Shown: piece after piece, positions 1 through 10,075 of the stretch
Numbering within the stretch: the first letter of the stretch is position 1
Layout of the letters: every line of letters begins with the position of its first letter
Source: Thiotrichales bacterium
GTDB lineage: Bacteria; Pseudomonadota; Gammaproteobacteria; Thiomicrospirales; Thiomicrospiraceae
DNA length: 58,670 nucleotides
NCBI GenBank assembly: GCA_022759035.1
Contig: JAEMQD010000013.1
Coordinates: forward strand, 1 to 58,670
Direction of reading: 5' to 3'
The notes under the pieces: generated by a model
Databases searched by the model: none
Seen by the model: only the letters and a program-made list of their open reading frames with translations
What the model was told of the DNA's origin: nothing
Program-made: the position numbers and the translations under genes

Positions 1-23
1 ATCGATAACAAGTGCAGCACCAA

Positions 24-1541
24 TTAGTGTTCTTCGTGACGCATTTGTGGGAACAACAACACATCGCGAATAGAAGGCGCATCGGTGAGTAACATCACCA
101 AGCGGTCGATACCAATACCCTCTCCTGCTGTTGGTGGCAAACCGTACTCCAAGGCACGAATATAGTCGGCATCGTAATGCATTGCTTCATCATCACCTGC
201 TTCTTTCGCTTTTGCTTGCTCTAAGAAACGCGCTGCTTGGTCTTCCGAATCATTCAATTCCGAGAAACCATTGGCAATTTCACGACCACCAATAAACAAT
301 TCAAAACGGTCTGTCACTTCTGGATTAATATCATTACGACGTGCCAACGGAGAAACTTCCGCTGGGTATTCGGTAATAAAGGTCGGTTGAATCAGTTGAT
401 GCTCAACGGTTTCTTCAAACAGAATGGTTTGTACTTTACCCAAACCAGAGCCAGGTAAAACTTTAAAGCCTTTGCTTTCAACAAGCTTCGTAAGTTTTGC
501 CAAGTCTTCTAAATCGGCTGCTGTAATTTCTGGATTATATTTTAGAATCGACTGTTTAATGCTTAGGCGTTCAAAAGGACCTGCAAAACTAATGGCTGTG
601 CCTTGGTAGTTTAATTCGGTACTACCTGTAACGCTCACCGCCAACTGCGATAACAAAGCTTCGGTCATATCCATTAAATCGTTGTAATCGGCATAAGCCC
701 AGTAAAACTCCATCATGGTAAATTCTGGATTATGGCGTGCCGATAAACCTTCGTTACGGAAGTTACGGTTAATTTCGAACACTTGTTCAAAACCACCCAC
801 CACCAGACGCTTCAAATACAGCTCTGGCGCGATACGCAAATACAAGGGCATATCAAGCGCATTATGATGCGTAACGAATGGTTTTGCCGCCGCACCACCA
901 GGAATCGGGTGCATCATTGGGGTTTCTACTTCCAAAAAGCCGCGTTCGATCATGAACTGACGAATGCCTGCAATAATTAACGAGCGACGACGGAAGGTTT
1001 CACGGCTTTGTTGATTAACAATTAAATCGACATAACGCTGACGGTAACGCACTTCGGTATCATGCAGCCCATGAAACTTATCTGGCAAGGGGCGCAAGCT
1101 TTTGGTTAACAGTTGCGCCGCAGTGGCATGCAAACTTAACTCGCCCGTGTTGGTACGAAATAAATAGCCTGTTACGCCAACAATGTCCCCTAAGTCCCAG
1201 TGCTTAGCTTCTTCATACACAGCTTCACTAATATCTTGACCGCGAAGATAAACCTGCATTTGTCCACTTACGTCTTGTAAGGTTAAAAAGCTGGCTTTAC
1301 CCATAACGCGTTTTAGCATAATGCGTCCAGCAATGGTTGCGGTAACGGGGGTTGCTAGCTCGGCAATGGCCGCTTTGTCTAAATGACCATAACGCTCGTG
1401 TAGCGTTTGTGCCAAGGTGTCACGCTTAAAAGTATTAGGAAAGGCATTTCGTTGTTCACGAATATGCGCTAACTTAGCACGACGTTCGGTAATTACGTGA
1501 TTTTCATCGTGATGTTCTTGGTTTGTTTTCTGTTCACTCAT
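24..1541 (-). CDS. lysS: Lysyl-tRNA synthetase, class II
   Basis: Cytosolic enzyme that charges tRNA-Lys with lysine using ATP. The 505-residue protein is collinear with E. coli LysS over its whole length. An N-terminal OB-fold anticodon-binding domain (about residues 60-180) is followed by the class II catalytic core. Motif 2 is seen as FRNEG...[12 protein letters not shown] and motif 3 as the C-terminal [10 protein letters not shown]. The pre-catalytic GGAAAKPF and [11 protein letters not shown]-like segments are intact. The start [14 protein letters not shown] matches the family N-terminus. It lies 11 bases downstream of prfB on the same strand, the usual prfB-lysS pairing, so the two are probably cotranscribed. 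Nothing unusual was seen. Confidence 0.97.
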   Translation of the reverse strand: MSEQKTNQEHHDENHVITERRAKLAHIREQRNAFPNTFKRDTLAQTLHERYGHLDKAAIAELATPVTATIAGRIMLKRVMGKASFLTLQDVSGQMQVYLRGQDISEAVYEEAKHWDLGDIVGVTGYLFRTNTGELSLHATAAQLLTKSLRPLPDKFHGLHDTEVRYRQRYVDLIVNQQSRETFRRRSLIIAGIRQFMIERGFLEVETPMMHPIPGGAAAKPFVTHHNALDMPLYLRIAPELYLKRLVVGGFEQVFEINRNFRNEGLSARHNPEFTMMEFYWAYADYNDLMDMTEALLSQLAVSVTGSTELNYQGTAISFAGPFERLSIKQSILKYNPEITAADLEDLAKLTKLVESKGFKVLPGSGLGKVQTILFEETVEHQLIQPTFITEYPAEVSPLARRNDINPEVTDRFELFIGGREIANGFSELNDSEDQAARFLEQAKAKEAGDDEAMHYDADYIRALEYGLPPTAGEGIGIDRLVMLLTDAPSIRDVLLFPQMRHEEH

Positions 1542-1552
1542 TACGCTATTCC

Positions 1553-2648
1553 TTATAAACCAGCTTTTAAGCTAGCTTCAATAAACTGATCCAAATCACC
1601 GTCTAAAACGCCTTGCGTATTGCCCACTTCTACATTGGTACGCAAATCTTTAATGCGACCAGAGTCCAATACGTAAGAGCGAATCTGGCTACCCCAACTC
1701 ACTTCAGACTTGGTCTCTTCTAAGGCTTGTTTTTCGGCATTACGTTTTAACATTTCCAGTTCGTACAATTTAGCACGTAACTGTTTCATGGCTTGATCTT
1801 TATTTTGATGCTGTGACCGCCCCGCCTGACATTGCGTTACCGTATTCGTTGGAATGTGGGTAATACGCACCGCTGACTCAGTTCTATTAACGTGCTGACC
1901 ACCTGCCCCGCTGGCGCGGTAAACGTCGATACGTAAATCGGCTGGGTTAATATCGATGTCGACATTATCATCAATTTCTGGGGTAACAAACACCGAAGCA
2001 AAAGACGTATGGCGTTTATTATTCGAGTCAAACGGTGATTTTCTTACCAAACGATGTACACCTGTTTCTGTACGTAACCAGCCGTAAGCATAGTCACCCC
2101 GAACCGAAATGGTTGCACTTTTAATACCTGCAACTTCACCATCAGAAACTTCCATCAGCTCAACGTCAAAACCTTTGCGTTCTGCCCAGCGCAAATACAT
2201 GCGCAACAGCATATTCGCCCAGTCTTGTGCTTCTGTTCCCCCCGAACCTGCTTGAATATCGATGTAGGCATTATTCGGATCCATTTCACCGCTAAACATA
2301 CGCGCAAATTCGAGCTTTTCAATCTCTGACTGCGTGTTGTTAATATCTTCAATCACGGCGTTTGCCGTTTCTTCATCATTTTCTGCTTCGGCCATTTCAA
2401 GTAGTTCTTGTTGACCTGCCAACGCTTCTTGAATACGATCCAAATTGTTGACAACACGCTCTAAGCTAACACGCTCTTTTCCTAGTGTTTGCGCTTTTTC
2501 AGGCGTATTCCAAATATCTGCACTTTCTAGCTCTCGCGTAACCTCTTGCAATCGCTCCGACTTACCTTCGTAGTCAAAGATACCCCCTAAGCAATTCGCA
2601 GCGTTCATTTAAGTCGCGAATTCGCGCATAGACACTGGCTAATTCCAC
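1553..2648 (-). CDS. prfB: Peptide chain release factor 2, programmed +1 frameshift
   Basis: Class I release factor that terminates translation at UGA and UAA. The product is made from two frames. A short first frame starts at a GTG at 2648, preceded by AGGA eight bases upstream. It encodes 24 residues ending in LLRGYL and then meets TGA at 2576-2574. A +1 slip on CTT continues at GAC (2575) for 340 more residues. The total of about 364 residues equals the E. coli length. The stop-recognition tripeptide SPF (in RKSPFDSN) and the catalytic GGQ (in [12 protein letters not shown]) are present. Conceptual translation without the shift would wrongly start at an internal ATG at 2608 and lose the true N-terminus. 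Confidence 0.96.
2573..2588 (-). promoter_or_regulatory. RF2 autoregulatory +1 frameshift site
   Basis: On the minus strand the site reads AGGGGGTATCTTTGAC. It holds an internal Shine-Dalgarno-like AGGGGG, three bases of spacing, the slippery CTT, the in-frame TGA stop and the following C. This matches the canonical bacterial prfB recoding element. Low RF2 slows termination at this UGA and lets the ribosome slip forward, which is a known autoregulatory loop. Confidence 0.95.
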
Positions 2649-2718
2649 CGCAACGGTCCTTTTCTAATAAAGGAAACCTCTAAAAACTTTGCTTCGCTCG
2701 TTTTTAGATTTTCCAAGT

Positions 2719-2748
2719 TTGTTTTTTAACTGAAGGAAGGGATATAAT
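2719..2748 (+). promoter_or_regulatory. Possible sigma-70 promoter before the two-hairpin element
   Basis: A perfect -10 TATAAT (2743-2748) lies 18 bases downstream of a partial -35 TTGTTT (2719-2724). It points toward trxB and would start transcription near 2755, exactly at the first hairpin. It could serve trxB through a leader of about 210 bases, a separate small RNA, or both. Confidence 0.45.
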
Positions 2749-2753
2749 CAAGA

Positions 2754-2816
2754 GGTTACATGTTACTTCTCGTAACCCCTTCCTCCAGACCTCCTACCCG
2801 TTGGGTTTTTGGAGGT
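2754..2816 (+). ncRNA. Candidate structured RNA or leader element (two hairpins)
   Basis: Two consecutive stem-loops lie just after the promoter-like element. The first pairs GGTTAC (2754-2759) with GTAACC (2772-2777). The second pairs ACCTCC (2789-2794) with GGAGGT (2811-2816) and has an inner ACCC/GGGT pairing at 2796-2806. No T-run follows, so this is not a clean intrinsic terminator. It does not resemble tRNA, 6S, 4.5S or tmRNA sequences known to me. It may be a trxB leader structure, an sRNA or chance pairing. Confidence 0.25.
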
Positions 2817-2865
2817 GCCCTAAACTATAAATCGAGTATTTTAACCGATTAATAGCTATTGATGA

Positions 2866-3909
<1,044 letters not shown>

Positions 3910-3927
3910 GCTTTAAATCCTCAGATT

Positions 3928-4650
3928 ATGGCGAATTGGGTAACACTTAATAACGGCGCGCAAGTGCGTTATGTGTTACCCAATGAAGCACCAACTTTTC
4001 CTAGCTACAATGCCTGTCTGGATGATCCTGCTGGGTTGATCCAAATTGGTGGCAGTCTCACCCCAGAATGGTTATTGGCGGGTTATCAACGCGGCATTTT
4101 TCCGTGGTTTAGTCAGGGAGACCCCATTCTTTGGTGGTGCCCCGATCCACGAACCATTCTTATCCCGAGTGAATTTAAGTTATCTCGAAGTTTAAGTAAA
4201 ACACTTCGTAATGGAGGTTTTACCCTTACTTTCGATCAAGATTTTGCTTCGGTTATTCATGGCTGCGCTTACAGCCGCGATGAAACGTGGATTATGCCCA
4301 ATATTATTGAAGGCTATAGTGCTTTACACACTTTAGGCTATGCGCACTCGGTAGAAGTTTGGAAAGACAATGCCCTAGTTGGTGGTCTGTATGGTGTTAG
4401 TTTGGGCGGGGTGTTTTTTGGTGAGTCGATGTTCAGTTTAACCAGTAATGCTTCCAAGGTTGCTTTAGCAACCTTGTGTCAGCAACTTGAGGCATGGCAG
4501 TTTTCATTGATCGATTGTCAGTTTAGCACCAAACATTTACTGTCTTTAGGTGCTAAGGCCATATCGCGCGATACCTTTTTACAAACACTAACCTTGGCAT
4601 TAACTAAGCCAAATAAAGTCGGTTCTTGGCAAACACTTAAAAGCGTTTAA
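3928..4650 (+). CDS. aat: Leucyl/phenylalanyl-tRNA-protein transferase
   Basis: Transfers Leu or Phe from aminoacyl-tRNA to proteins with N-terminal Arg or Lys, marking them for ClpS/ClpAP in the bacterial N-degron pathway. The 240-residue length and the motifs LLAGYQRGIFPWF, WWCPDPRT, GGLYGVSLGGVFFGESMFS and LIDCQF are characteristic of the family. The 3' end overlaps the end of the convergent tatD by 14 bases, so no terminator fits between them. The ribosome binding site is weak, suggesting coupling to trxB translation. Neither clpA nor clpS is in the window. Confidence 0.95.
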   Translation: MANWVTLNNGAQVRYVLPNEAPTFPSYNACLDDPAGLIQIGGSLTPEWLLAGYQRGIFPWFSQGDPILWWCPDPRTILIPSEFKLSRSLSKTLRNGGFTLTFDQDFASVIHGCAYSRDETWIMPNIIEGYSALHTLGYAHSVEVWKDNALVGGLYGVSLGGVFFGESMFSLTSNASKVALATLCQQLEAWQFSLIDCQFSTKHLLSLGAKAISRDTFLQTLTLALTKPNKVGSWQTLKSV

Positions 4651-5413
4651 ATAACTGCTGCGCATTGCGCGTTAGTTGTTTAGAAAGCGCTTCTAGGCTA
4701 ACGCCTTTTAATTGTGCGACGGTTTCAGCCACATTAGCAACATATGCTGGCTCGTTCAACTTGCCTCTATGCGGCACGGGAGCCAGATAAGGCGAGTCGG
4801 TTTCAATTAATATACGATCTAGCGGTGCCCACTGAATAACTTGGTGAATTTGTGCCGCATTTTTAAAGGTAGCAATACCAGAAAAAGACAAATAAAAACC
4901 GATGTCTAATGCCTGTTGTGCTACGGTTTTATCCTCTACAAAACAATGCATAATGCCCGTCACCTGCCCTGCTCCCACCGATTGCAATACATGCAAGGTC
5001 TGTGCACTGGATTGACGTGTATGAATAATGAGCGGCTTATTGTATTGTTGCGCAAGCAAGATTTGACGCTCAAAGCGCGGATATTGATGTCCACACTCGG
5101 CTTCTGGTGCATGAAAAAAATCGAGGCCACATTCACCAACTGCAATGACTTTGTCATCATTAAGTAATTGCGCTAACTGTTGCCAATCGTCTTCTGTTTC
5201 TTGCATTTCACTCGTTGGATGAATGCCAATAGCCGCATAAATATCAGCAAACTGATGTGCATTTTTGAGCACACAGTCCCAGTTATCACGCCCCGTCGCG
5301 ACATCTAACAGGTGCTGCACACCTGCTGTATGCGCTCGGGCAACAACTTGAGCCGTTTCTCCTTGTTCAGGTTTTAGTAAACATAAATGACAATGCGTAT
5401 CCATCCACTGCAT
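4637..5413 (-). CDS. tatD: TatD-family metal-dependent deoxyribonuclease
   Basis: Metal-dependent hydrolase of the TatD family (258 residues), implicated in 3'-5' DNA/RNA exonuclease activity and quality control. Metal-site motifs are visible: DTHCHL at the N-terminus, GECGLDFFH, HTR, MHCF and the C-terminal ETDSPYLAPVPHRG. The start codon overlaps the holB stop as TAATG (5413), so translation is coupled. It closes the long yceD-to-tatD run and corresponds to the YcfH-type gene that follows holB in many Gammaproteobacteria. TatD and YcfH paralogues cannot be separated with certainty here; the position favours the YcfH type. Confidence 0.92.
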   Translation of the reverse strand: MQWMDTHCHLCLLKPEQGETAQVVARAHTAGVQHLLDVATGRDNWDCVLKNAHQFADIYAAIGIHPTSEMQETEDDWQQLAQLLNDDKVIAVGECGLDFFHAPEAECGHQYPRFERQILLAQQYNKPLIIHTRQSSAQTLHVLQSVGAGQVTGIMHCFVEDKTVAQQALDIGFYLSFSGIATFKNAAQIHQVIQWAPLDRILIETDSPYLAPVPHRGKLNEPAYVANVAETVAQLKGVSLEALSKQLTRNAQQLFKRF

Positions 5414-6309
5414 TATGCTAATGCTCCTCGTTTTTCTACTAGCTTCATGTTTGGCATTTCTCCAACAAGAAAGCGATTCACGGCTAGCAATAAATTATCG
5501 ACCAATAAGTCTTTACTAATGTTTTGCGTCAGTGCTTTTTCCACTTGCCATACCAAACGCAGCATTTGCCAGGGTAATACAGTATCAAAAGCTTGTCCTG
5601 TCAAATAACTTTGCGCAGCCAACAGCCGACACAAACGGGTAACGTCGCTACGCGCCCATTGCGCTAACGCCTGCGATACCTCTTGCTTGTGCAAACAGTC
5701 TTGCCATAATTGTTGCCACTCGCGCCATTCGCTTAGTCCTGAACTTAATAACCATGTTTGCGCCGCAATAGGAGCACCTGCATGCAATTGTAGCGCTAGC
5801 TTGGCTTCTTGCTCACTAACGTCGTTGACCGATTGTCTTAACCACACCACGCCCTCGTCCAAGCTAGGGGGCGACAAAACAACGCGCTGACAGCGACTTA
5901 AAATGGTCGGCAATAATTTACCTGCCCGCTGTGCTGTCATTAAAAACCTGACCCCTTCTGGCGGTTCTTCCAAGGTTTTCAGCAAACTGTTAGCGGCAGC
6001 AGTCGTCATGCGCTCTATTTGATGCACGATCACAACTCGGCCACGCTTACCATGTGCTGTTTGCTGAGCCCAAGCAGTTAGTGCGCGAATTTGCTCAACC
6101 CCAATATCGCGTTTACCTTCTAGGGCCTCAATAATGCAAATATCGGGATCATCATTCATTGCATGACCTAGCCAATCTTGCGCAATCGCTTTCGCCAAGG
6201 CTTCTTGCCCTAGCCCAGCGATGCCTAACAATAAAAAAGCGTGACCTCTTAGCGACGTTTGTTGCGCTAAAGAGGCTCGTGTCGATTGCAACCAAAAAGG
6301 CAATTGCAT
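5413..6309 (-). CDS. holB: DNA polymerase III delta-prime subunit
   Basis: Stator subunit of the clamp loader, which opens and loads the beta clamp. The 298-residue protein shows a degenerate nucleotide-binding loop (GIAGLGQEAL), the conserved ANSLLKTLEEPPEG helix and the SRC motif (ILSRCQRV). The start at 6309 is chosen because its ATG overlaps the tmk stop as TAATG. An in-frame start at 6321 would overlap tmk by 13 bases. The four-cysteine zinc module present in the E. coli protein is missing: the segment between the P-loop-like region and DPDICIIEALEGK is about 20 residues shorter and has no cysteine cluster. Function is nevertheless clear from the remaining motifs and the tmk-holB order. 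Confidence 0.93.
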   Translation of the reverse strand: MQLPFWLQSTRASLAQQTSLRGHAFLLLGIAGLGQEALAKAIAQDWLGHAMNDDPDICIIEALEGKRDIGVEQIRALTAWAQQTAHGKRGRVVIVHQIERMTTAAANSLLKTLEEPPEGVRFLMTAQRAGKLLPTILSRCQRVVLSPPSLDEGVVWLRQSVNDVSEQEAKLALQLHAGAPIAAQTWLLSSGLSEWREWQQLWQDCLHKQEVSQALAQWARSDVTRLCRLLAAQSYLTGQAFDTVLPWQMLRLVWQVEKALTQNISKDLLVDNLLLAVNRFLVGEMPNMKLVEKRGALA

Positions 6310-6950
6310 TACGCAGACCAACGCTGAGATAAAGCAGCAATAACGTCTGCCTGAACCCTTGCTTGATCTGCACGTGCGTCAATCACCACAATGCGTTGTG
6401 GCTCTTGATTGGCGCGTGCTAAATAGGCACTACGTACACGCTCAAAAAAGGCTGTTTTTTCTTCTTCGAAGCGTGTTTTTTCTTCACCACGGTGGGCAAC
6501 ACGCGCTTGACCAATGGCGACTGGGACATCTAAGAGTATGGTCAAATCGGGTAAAAAATGATCAATCGCCCAAGTATGAAGCGCGTCGATACGCGCTGTG
6601 GACATACCTCTGCCACCACCTTGATAAGCATAGCTCGCATCTAAAAAGCGATCTGACAGTACCCATGTGCCTTGCATCAAGGCTGGCTTAATTTTGGTAT
6701 GCACGTGCTGTACACGGGCAGCCATCATCATGAGCAATTCGGCATCATCAGCCAGTTTTTCTTCTCGACTGGTAAGGAGCAAATCTCTTATTTGTTCGGC
6801 TAAAGGTGTACCCCCAGGTTCTCGTGTCGTAATAACACGATGTCCTTGCGCTGTTATCCAATTTTCAATTGTCGCCAACACGCTGGTTTTACCTGCCCCA
6901 TCAGTCCCTTCAACGGTAATAAAATAACCTTTTTTATTCGCTACTGTCAT
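6309..6950 (-). CDS. tmk: Thymidylate kinase
   Basis: Phosphorylates dTMP to dTDP for DNA synthesis. The 213-residue protein has the P-loop GTDGAGKTS near the N-terminus, the DR motif (LSDRFLDASYAYQGGGRG) and a LID region rich in Arg and Glu (around RVAHRGEEKTRFEEEK). The start overlaps the mltG stop by four bases (ATGA at 6947-6950) and the stop overlaps holB, so it sits in a tightly coupled mltG-tmk-holB-tatD chain. This order is conserved across Gammaproteobacteria. Confidence 0.96.
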   Translation of the reverse strand: MTVANKKGYFITVEGTDGAGKTSVLATIENWITAQGHRVITTREPGGTPLAEQIRDLLLTSREEKLADDAELLMMMAARVQHVHTKIKPALMQGTWVLSDRFLDASYAYQGGGRGMSTARIDALHTWAIDHFLPDLTILLDVPVAIGQARVAHRGEEKTRFEEEKTAFFERVRSAYLARANQEPQRIVVIDARADQARVQADVIAALSQRWSA

Positions 6951-7945
6951 GGTTTTATTCCTAATTGATACTGACGCACAGCCGCATTATGCGCTTCCAA
7001 AGTCGATGAAAAGTAATGGCTACCATCACCCTTGGCAACAAAATAAAGCACATCACTATTTTCTGGGTGTAACACCGCGTAAATGGACTCTGCACTAGCT
7101 AAAGCAATTGGTGTTGGTGGCAACCCTTTATTCGTATAGGTATTGTACGGCGTAGGGGTTTGCAAATCTTTTTTATGAATATTACCATCAAAGCGATCTC
7201 CCAAACCATAAATAACCGTTGGATCCATTTGCAACGGCATGCCCTTTTTTAATCGATTGATTAATACCGCGGCAATGAGCGGACGCTCCGCTGGCACGCC
7301 TGTTTCTTTTTCGACAATAGAGGCTGCAATAACGGCTTGATAGGCGTTTTCAAAAGGCAATCCTGGCTGGCGTTTTGCCCATTCGCGTTCTAACATTTCC
7401 GTTAGCGCTTGATAGGCTCGAAGATAGAAACTACTTTCTTTTGTGCCCGCCGTAATAAAATAGGTATTGGGCAAAAACATTCCTTCAGCAGAAGTGGTTA
7501 ACTGCAACAAATGCATGACATCATCGGCCGTTTGATTAGACAAATCTGCCTTAATTGCACTATTAGCACGCACTACAGCAATCACCTCTTTTAGGGTTGT
7601 GCCTTCAATTAATGTAATGGGGTATTGTACTTCTGGATCTTCAATCAAATGCGTTAACAACGCTTGATAAGTCCAACTGGTATTAATTTTAAAATCGCCA
7701 GCACGTAATTTGTGCTCTTTTTTTTCCATGCGAACCATGATATTAAACACTGTAGGATGCGTTAACACACCTTGATCTGCTAACATCCGTGCAATACTGC
7801 CCACACTCGAACCAGGGGCAATGTGTATGATACGTTCTTGCGATTGTTCGCTAATCGGCGATTGCGTTGTGGCATAAAACCATTGATACAGGCCAATCAC
7901 AATCATACCCGCCATCGCAACCCACAAACTTGCTTTACGTATCAT
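6947..7945 (-). CDS. mltG: Endolytic murein transglycosylase
   Basis: Inner-membrane lytic transglycosylase (YceG family) that cleaves nascent glycan strands and limits their length. A single N-terminal membrane segment (about residues 5-25) is followed by a periplasmic domain. The catalytic Glu lies in ASIVEKETG, followed by the family signature AVLINRLKKGMPLQMDPTVIYG. The ATG at 7945, with AGAGG nine bases upstream, is preferred over an in-frame GTG at 7951. It overlaps the end of pabC by 11 bases. Length (332 residues) is normal. Confidence 0.94.
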   Translation of the reverse strand: MIRKASLWVAMAGMIVIGLYQWFYATTQSPISEQSQERIIHIAPGSSVGSIARMLADQGVLTHPTVFNIMVRMEKKEHKLRAGDFKINTSWTYQALLTHLIEDPEVQYPITLIEGTTLKEVIAVVRANSAIKADLSNQTADDVMHLLQLTTSAEGMFLPNTYFITAGTKESSFYLRAYQALTEMLEREWAKRQPGLPFENAYQAVIAASIVEKETGVPAERPLIAAVLINRLKKGMPLQMDPTVIYGLGDRFDGNIHKKDLQTPTPYNTYTNKGLPPTPIALASAESIYAVLHPENSDVLYFVAKGDGSHYFSSTLEAHNAAVRQYQLGIKP

Positions 7946-8768
7946 TATCACATACCTCTTTTAACGATGTCTGCCATTGCACCCACAAGGGTGCGAGTAT
8001 CTGTGTTAGTGTAGATTCAGCAACGACCACATCGCCCACCATTTTTGCACACGCAATCCCTTGCACGACATTCATCAACAATACTTCATCCGCCATTAAC
8101 ACATCGGCCATACGAATAGACTGTACAATAGGGGTAAACCCCAACGCAGGCAATTGACTAATTACCCATTGTCTAGCGATCGAGTCTATTCCCGTTTGGC
8201 TAATATCGGGCACAAATACAGTCTGCCCCACACGCACCAACAAACCAGACATTGTCCCAGAAATGATATTGCCCTGTGTATCACAAACAATGCCCTCTGC
8301 AATATCCGCATCAGTCCACTCACTACGTGCCAGGATTTGTTCTAAGCGATTAAGATGCTTTATGCCCGCCAACAATGGCTGCTGCGCCCAACGCGTCTTA
8401 CAACAATATACCTTTAGCGCTGTCGAATGCCATCCCCATCCAGTTAAAGGGGTACGCAATACCTCAATTACAGTTTCTGCGCTTGGCGCAATGCGATACC
8501 CTCGTTGACCTGTGCGCGTAATACTCAGTCGAATAATCGCTGCATCCTCGCCTGCCTGAATGGCAGGCTCAATCGCGGCCATTACCTCATCTTCAGTCAC
8601 GAATGGAAACTGCAAGCGATGCAGCCCGGTTTGCAGTCTTTGCCAATGATAAGACCAAAACTGCAAGCGTCCGTTTCGAAAAACAAGCGTTTCAAATAAA
8701 CCATCACCATATAAACACGAACGCCGTGTCTCTTGTGACTGTTGACAACCGTTTATCCAATAACCCAT
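7935..8768 (-). CDS. pabC: Aminodeoxychorismate lyase (PLP enzyme)
   Basis: Converts 4-amino-4-deoxychorismate to p-aminobenzoate and pyruvate for folate. The 277-residue fold type IV PLP protein has the N-terminal CLYGDGLFETL segment, the putative Schiff-base lysine in GIKHLNRLEQ, and the C-terminal ADEVLLMNVVQGI corresponding to the phosphate-binding region. The ATG at 8768 overlaps the pabB stop as TGATG, and pabB supplies its substrate. The pabC-mltG-tmk-holB order is the standard arrangement. A branched-chain or D-amino-acid aminotransferase is the main alternative, but the pabB linkage argues strongly for PabC. Confidence 0.92.
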   Translation of the reverse strand: MGYWINGCQQSQETRRSCLYGDGLFETLVFRNGRLQFWSYHWQRLQTGLHRLQFPFVTEDEVMAAIEPAIQAGEDAAIIRLSITRTGQRGYRIAPSAETVIEVLRTPLTGWGWHSTALKVYCCKTRWAQQPLLAGIKHLNRLEQILARSEWTDADIAEGIVCDTQGNIISGTMSGLLVRVGQTVFVPDISQTGIDSIARQWVISQLPALGFTPIVQSIRMADVLMADEVLLMNVVQGIACAKMVGDVVVAESTLTQILAPLWVQWQTSLKEVCDNDT

Positions 8769-10075
8769 CACGCGCCAGTATCCATTAAGGCACGAACTAA
8801 GCCTTTTGCTTTGTGTCTGGTTTCCGACAATTCTGCTTCTGGTTGCGAGTCATAAACAATGCCAGCACCTGCACGAAAACTCAGCTGCCCTGGTTGCCAA
8901 TAAAAACTACGAATCAGAATATTACTATCCATTTGCCCATCTAAGCTGACATAACCCAAACTACCCGTATAAACACCACGAGGGGTTTGCTCCAACGCCG
9001 CGATAATTTCCATGCAGCGAACTTTAGGACAACCAGTAATCGTACCACCAGGGAAAACAGCATCTATCACCTGTTTAGCACTCGTACCCGGTCGCACTTG
9101 ACCAACCACATTAGAGACAATGTGATGCACATGCGTGTAGCTTTCTATTGTCATTAGTTCATCAACATGAATTGATCCTGGTATACACACGCGCCCTAAA
9201 TCATTCCGCTCTAAATCAATTAACATCACATGTTCTGCTTGTTCTTTAGGGTGAAGACGCAATTCTGACTTCAACGCTGCATCGGCTGCATCATTAGCGT
9301 CTCGACGACGGGTTCCCGCTATCGGCCTCGTTGCCAAGCGGCCATTGCGCACAGACACCAAACGCTCTGGCGAAGAACTGATGATAGCTTGTTCATCCCA
9401 CACCAACAAAGCCGAAAAAGGTGCTGGATTCGCTTCTCTTAATTGTGTAAACACATCAACTGGACGAATGGCTTTATCCAAAGCAGCCTGCCAAGAACGA
9501 GATAAATTTACCTGAAACACATCGCCAGCAAGAATATAATCTTTACACGCCTGCACGCCTGAAAGAAACGGCTCTGGTGCACTTTCTGTCACCTTAGCGG
9601 ACAGCGCAATTGGTCGATCATTGCTGGAAGTTACATCAGCAAGCGCATCGACATCTTGCCAGAAAACTGCCATTTGATCGGCCTGTGCTTGCTGAGCAAC
9701 CAAAGATAAGGTGTTAGTCTGACGATCCCAAATGAACGCCGCACCTACCTGCCAAACTTGTGGCTGCCATTGATCTGCATCTGGCAATACTAGGCTAGGT
9801 TCAATTTGTTGTGCATACTCATAGGGGAAAAAGAAAAAGTAGCCGCCGATAAAAGGCAAATCATGCGCTGTCGACTGTGCCATATCAACATGCGACAACG
9901 CGTCTAAACTAGCGGGTTGCAAATCGGCAAATAAAATATCATATCTGTGTCCATTTTCTTGTCCAGAAGCTGAACAAAGCAATGCAGGGTAACGTTCAGG
10001 ATTTGCCCTATGTAACGCTAAACAATCGAACGCCGTCGCAATATGACGAGATTGCACAACGGACGACAGCATCAT
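8768..10075 (-). CDS. pabB: Aminodeoxychorismate synthase component I
   Basis: Aminates chorismate to aminodeoxychorismate together with a PabA glutaminase, which is not in the window. The 435-residue protein has an N-terminal substrate-pocket region and the C-terminal chorismate-binding domain with [22 protein letters not shown], the catalytic-site GGTITGCPK and the final [20 protein letters not shown]-type rather than the typical anthranilate-synthase context, together with adjacent pabC, separates it from TrpE. The start overlaps the fabF stop (ATGA), so folate-precursor genes are welded into the fatty-acid operon. The N-terminal part is less conserved, as usual. Confidence 0.93.
   Translation of the reverse strand: MMLSSVVQSRHIATAFDCLALHRANPERYPALLCSASGQENGHRYDILFADLQPASLDALSHVDMAQSTAHDLPFIGGYFFFFPYEYAQQIEPSLVLPDADQWQPQVWQVGAAFIWDRQTNTLSLVAQQAQADQMAVFWQDVDALADVTSSNDRPIALSAKVTESAPEPFLSGVQACKDYILAGDVFQVNLSRSWQAALDKAIRPVDVFTQLREANPAPFSALLVWDEQAIISSSPERLVSVRNGRLATRPIAGTRRRDANDAADAALKSELRLHPKEQAEHVMLIDLERNDLGRVCIPGSIHVDELMTIESYTHVHHIVSNVVGQVRPGTSAKQVIDAVFPGGTITGCPKVRCMEIIAALEQTPRGVYTGSLGYVSLDGQMDSNILIRSFYWQPGQLSFRAGAGIVYDSQPEAELSETRHKAKGLVRALMDTGA

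Noticed and set aside
2680-2707. Inverted repeat in the prfB leader considered as a terminator or operator
   Set aside because: AT-rich stem with a 12-base loop and no good T-run; too weak to call as a functional site.
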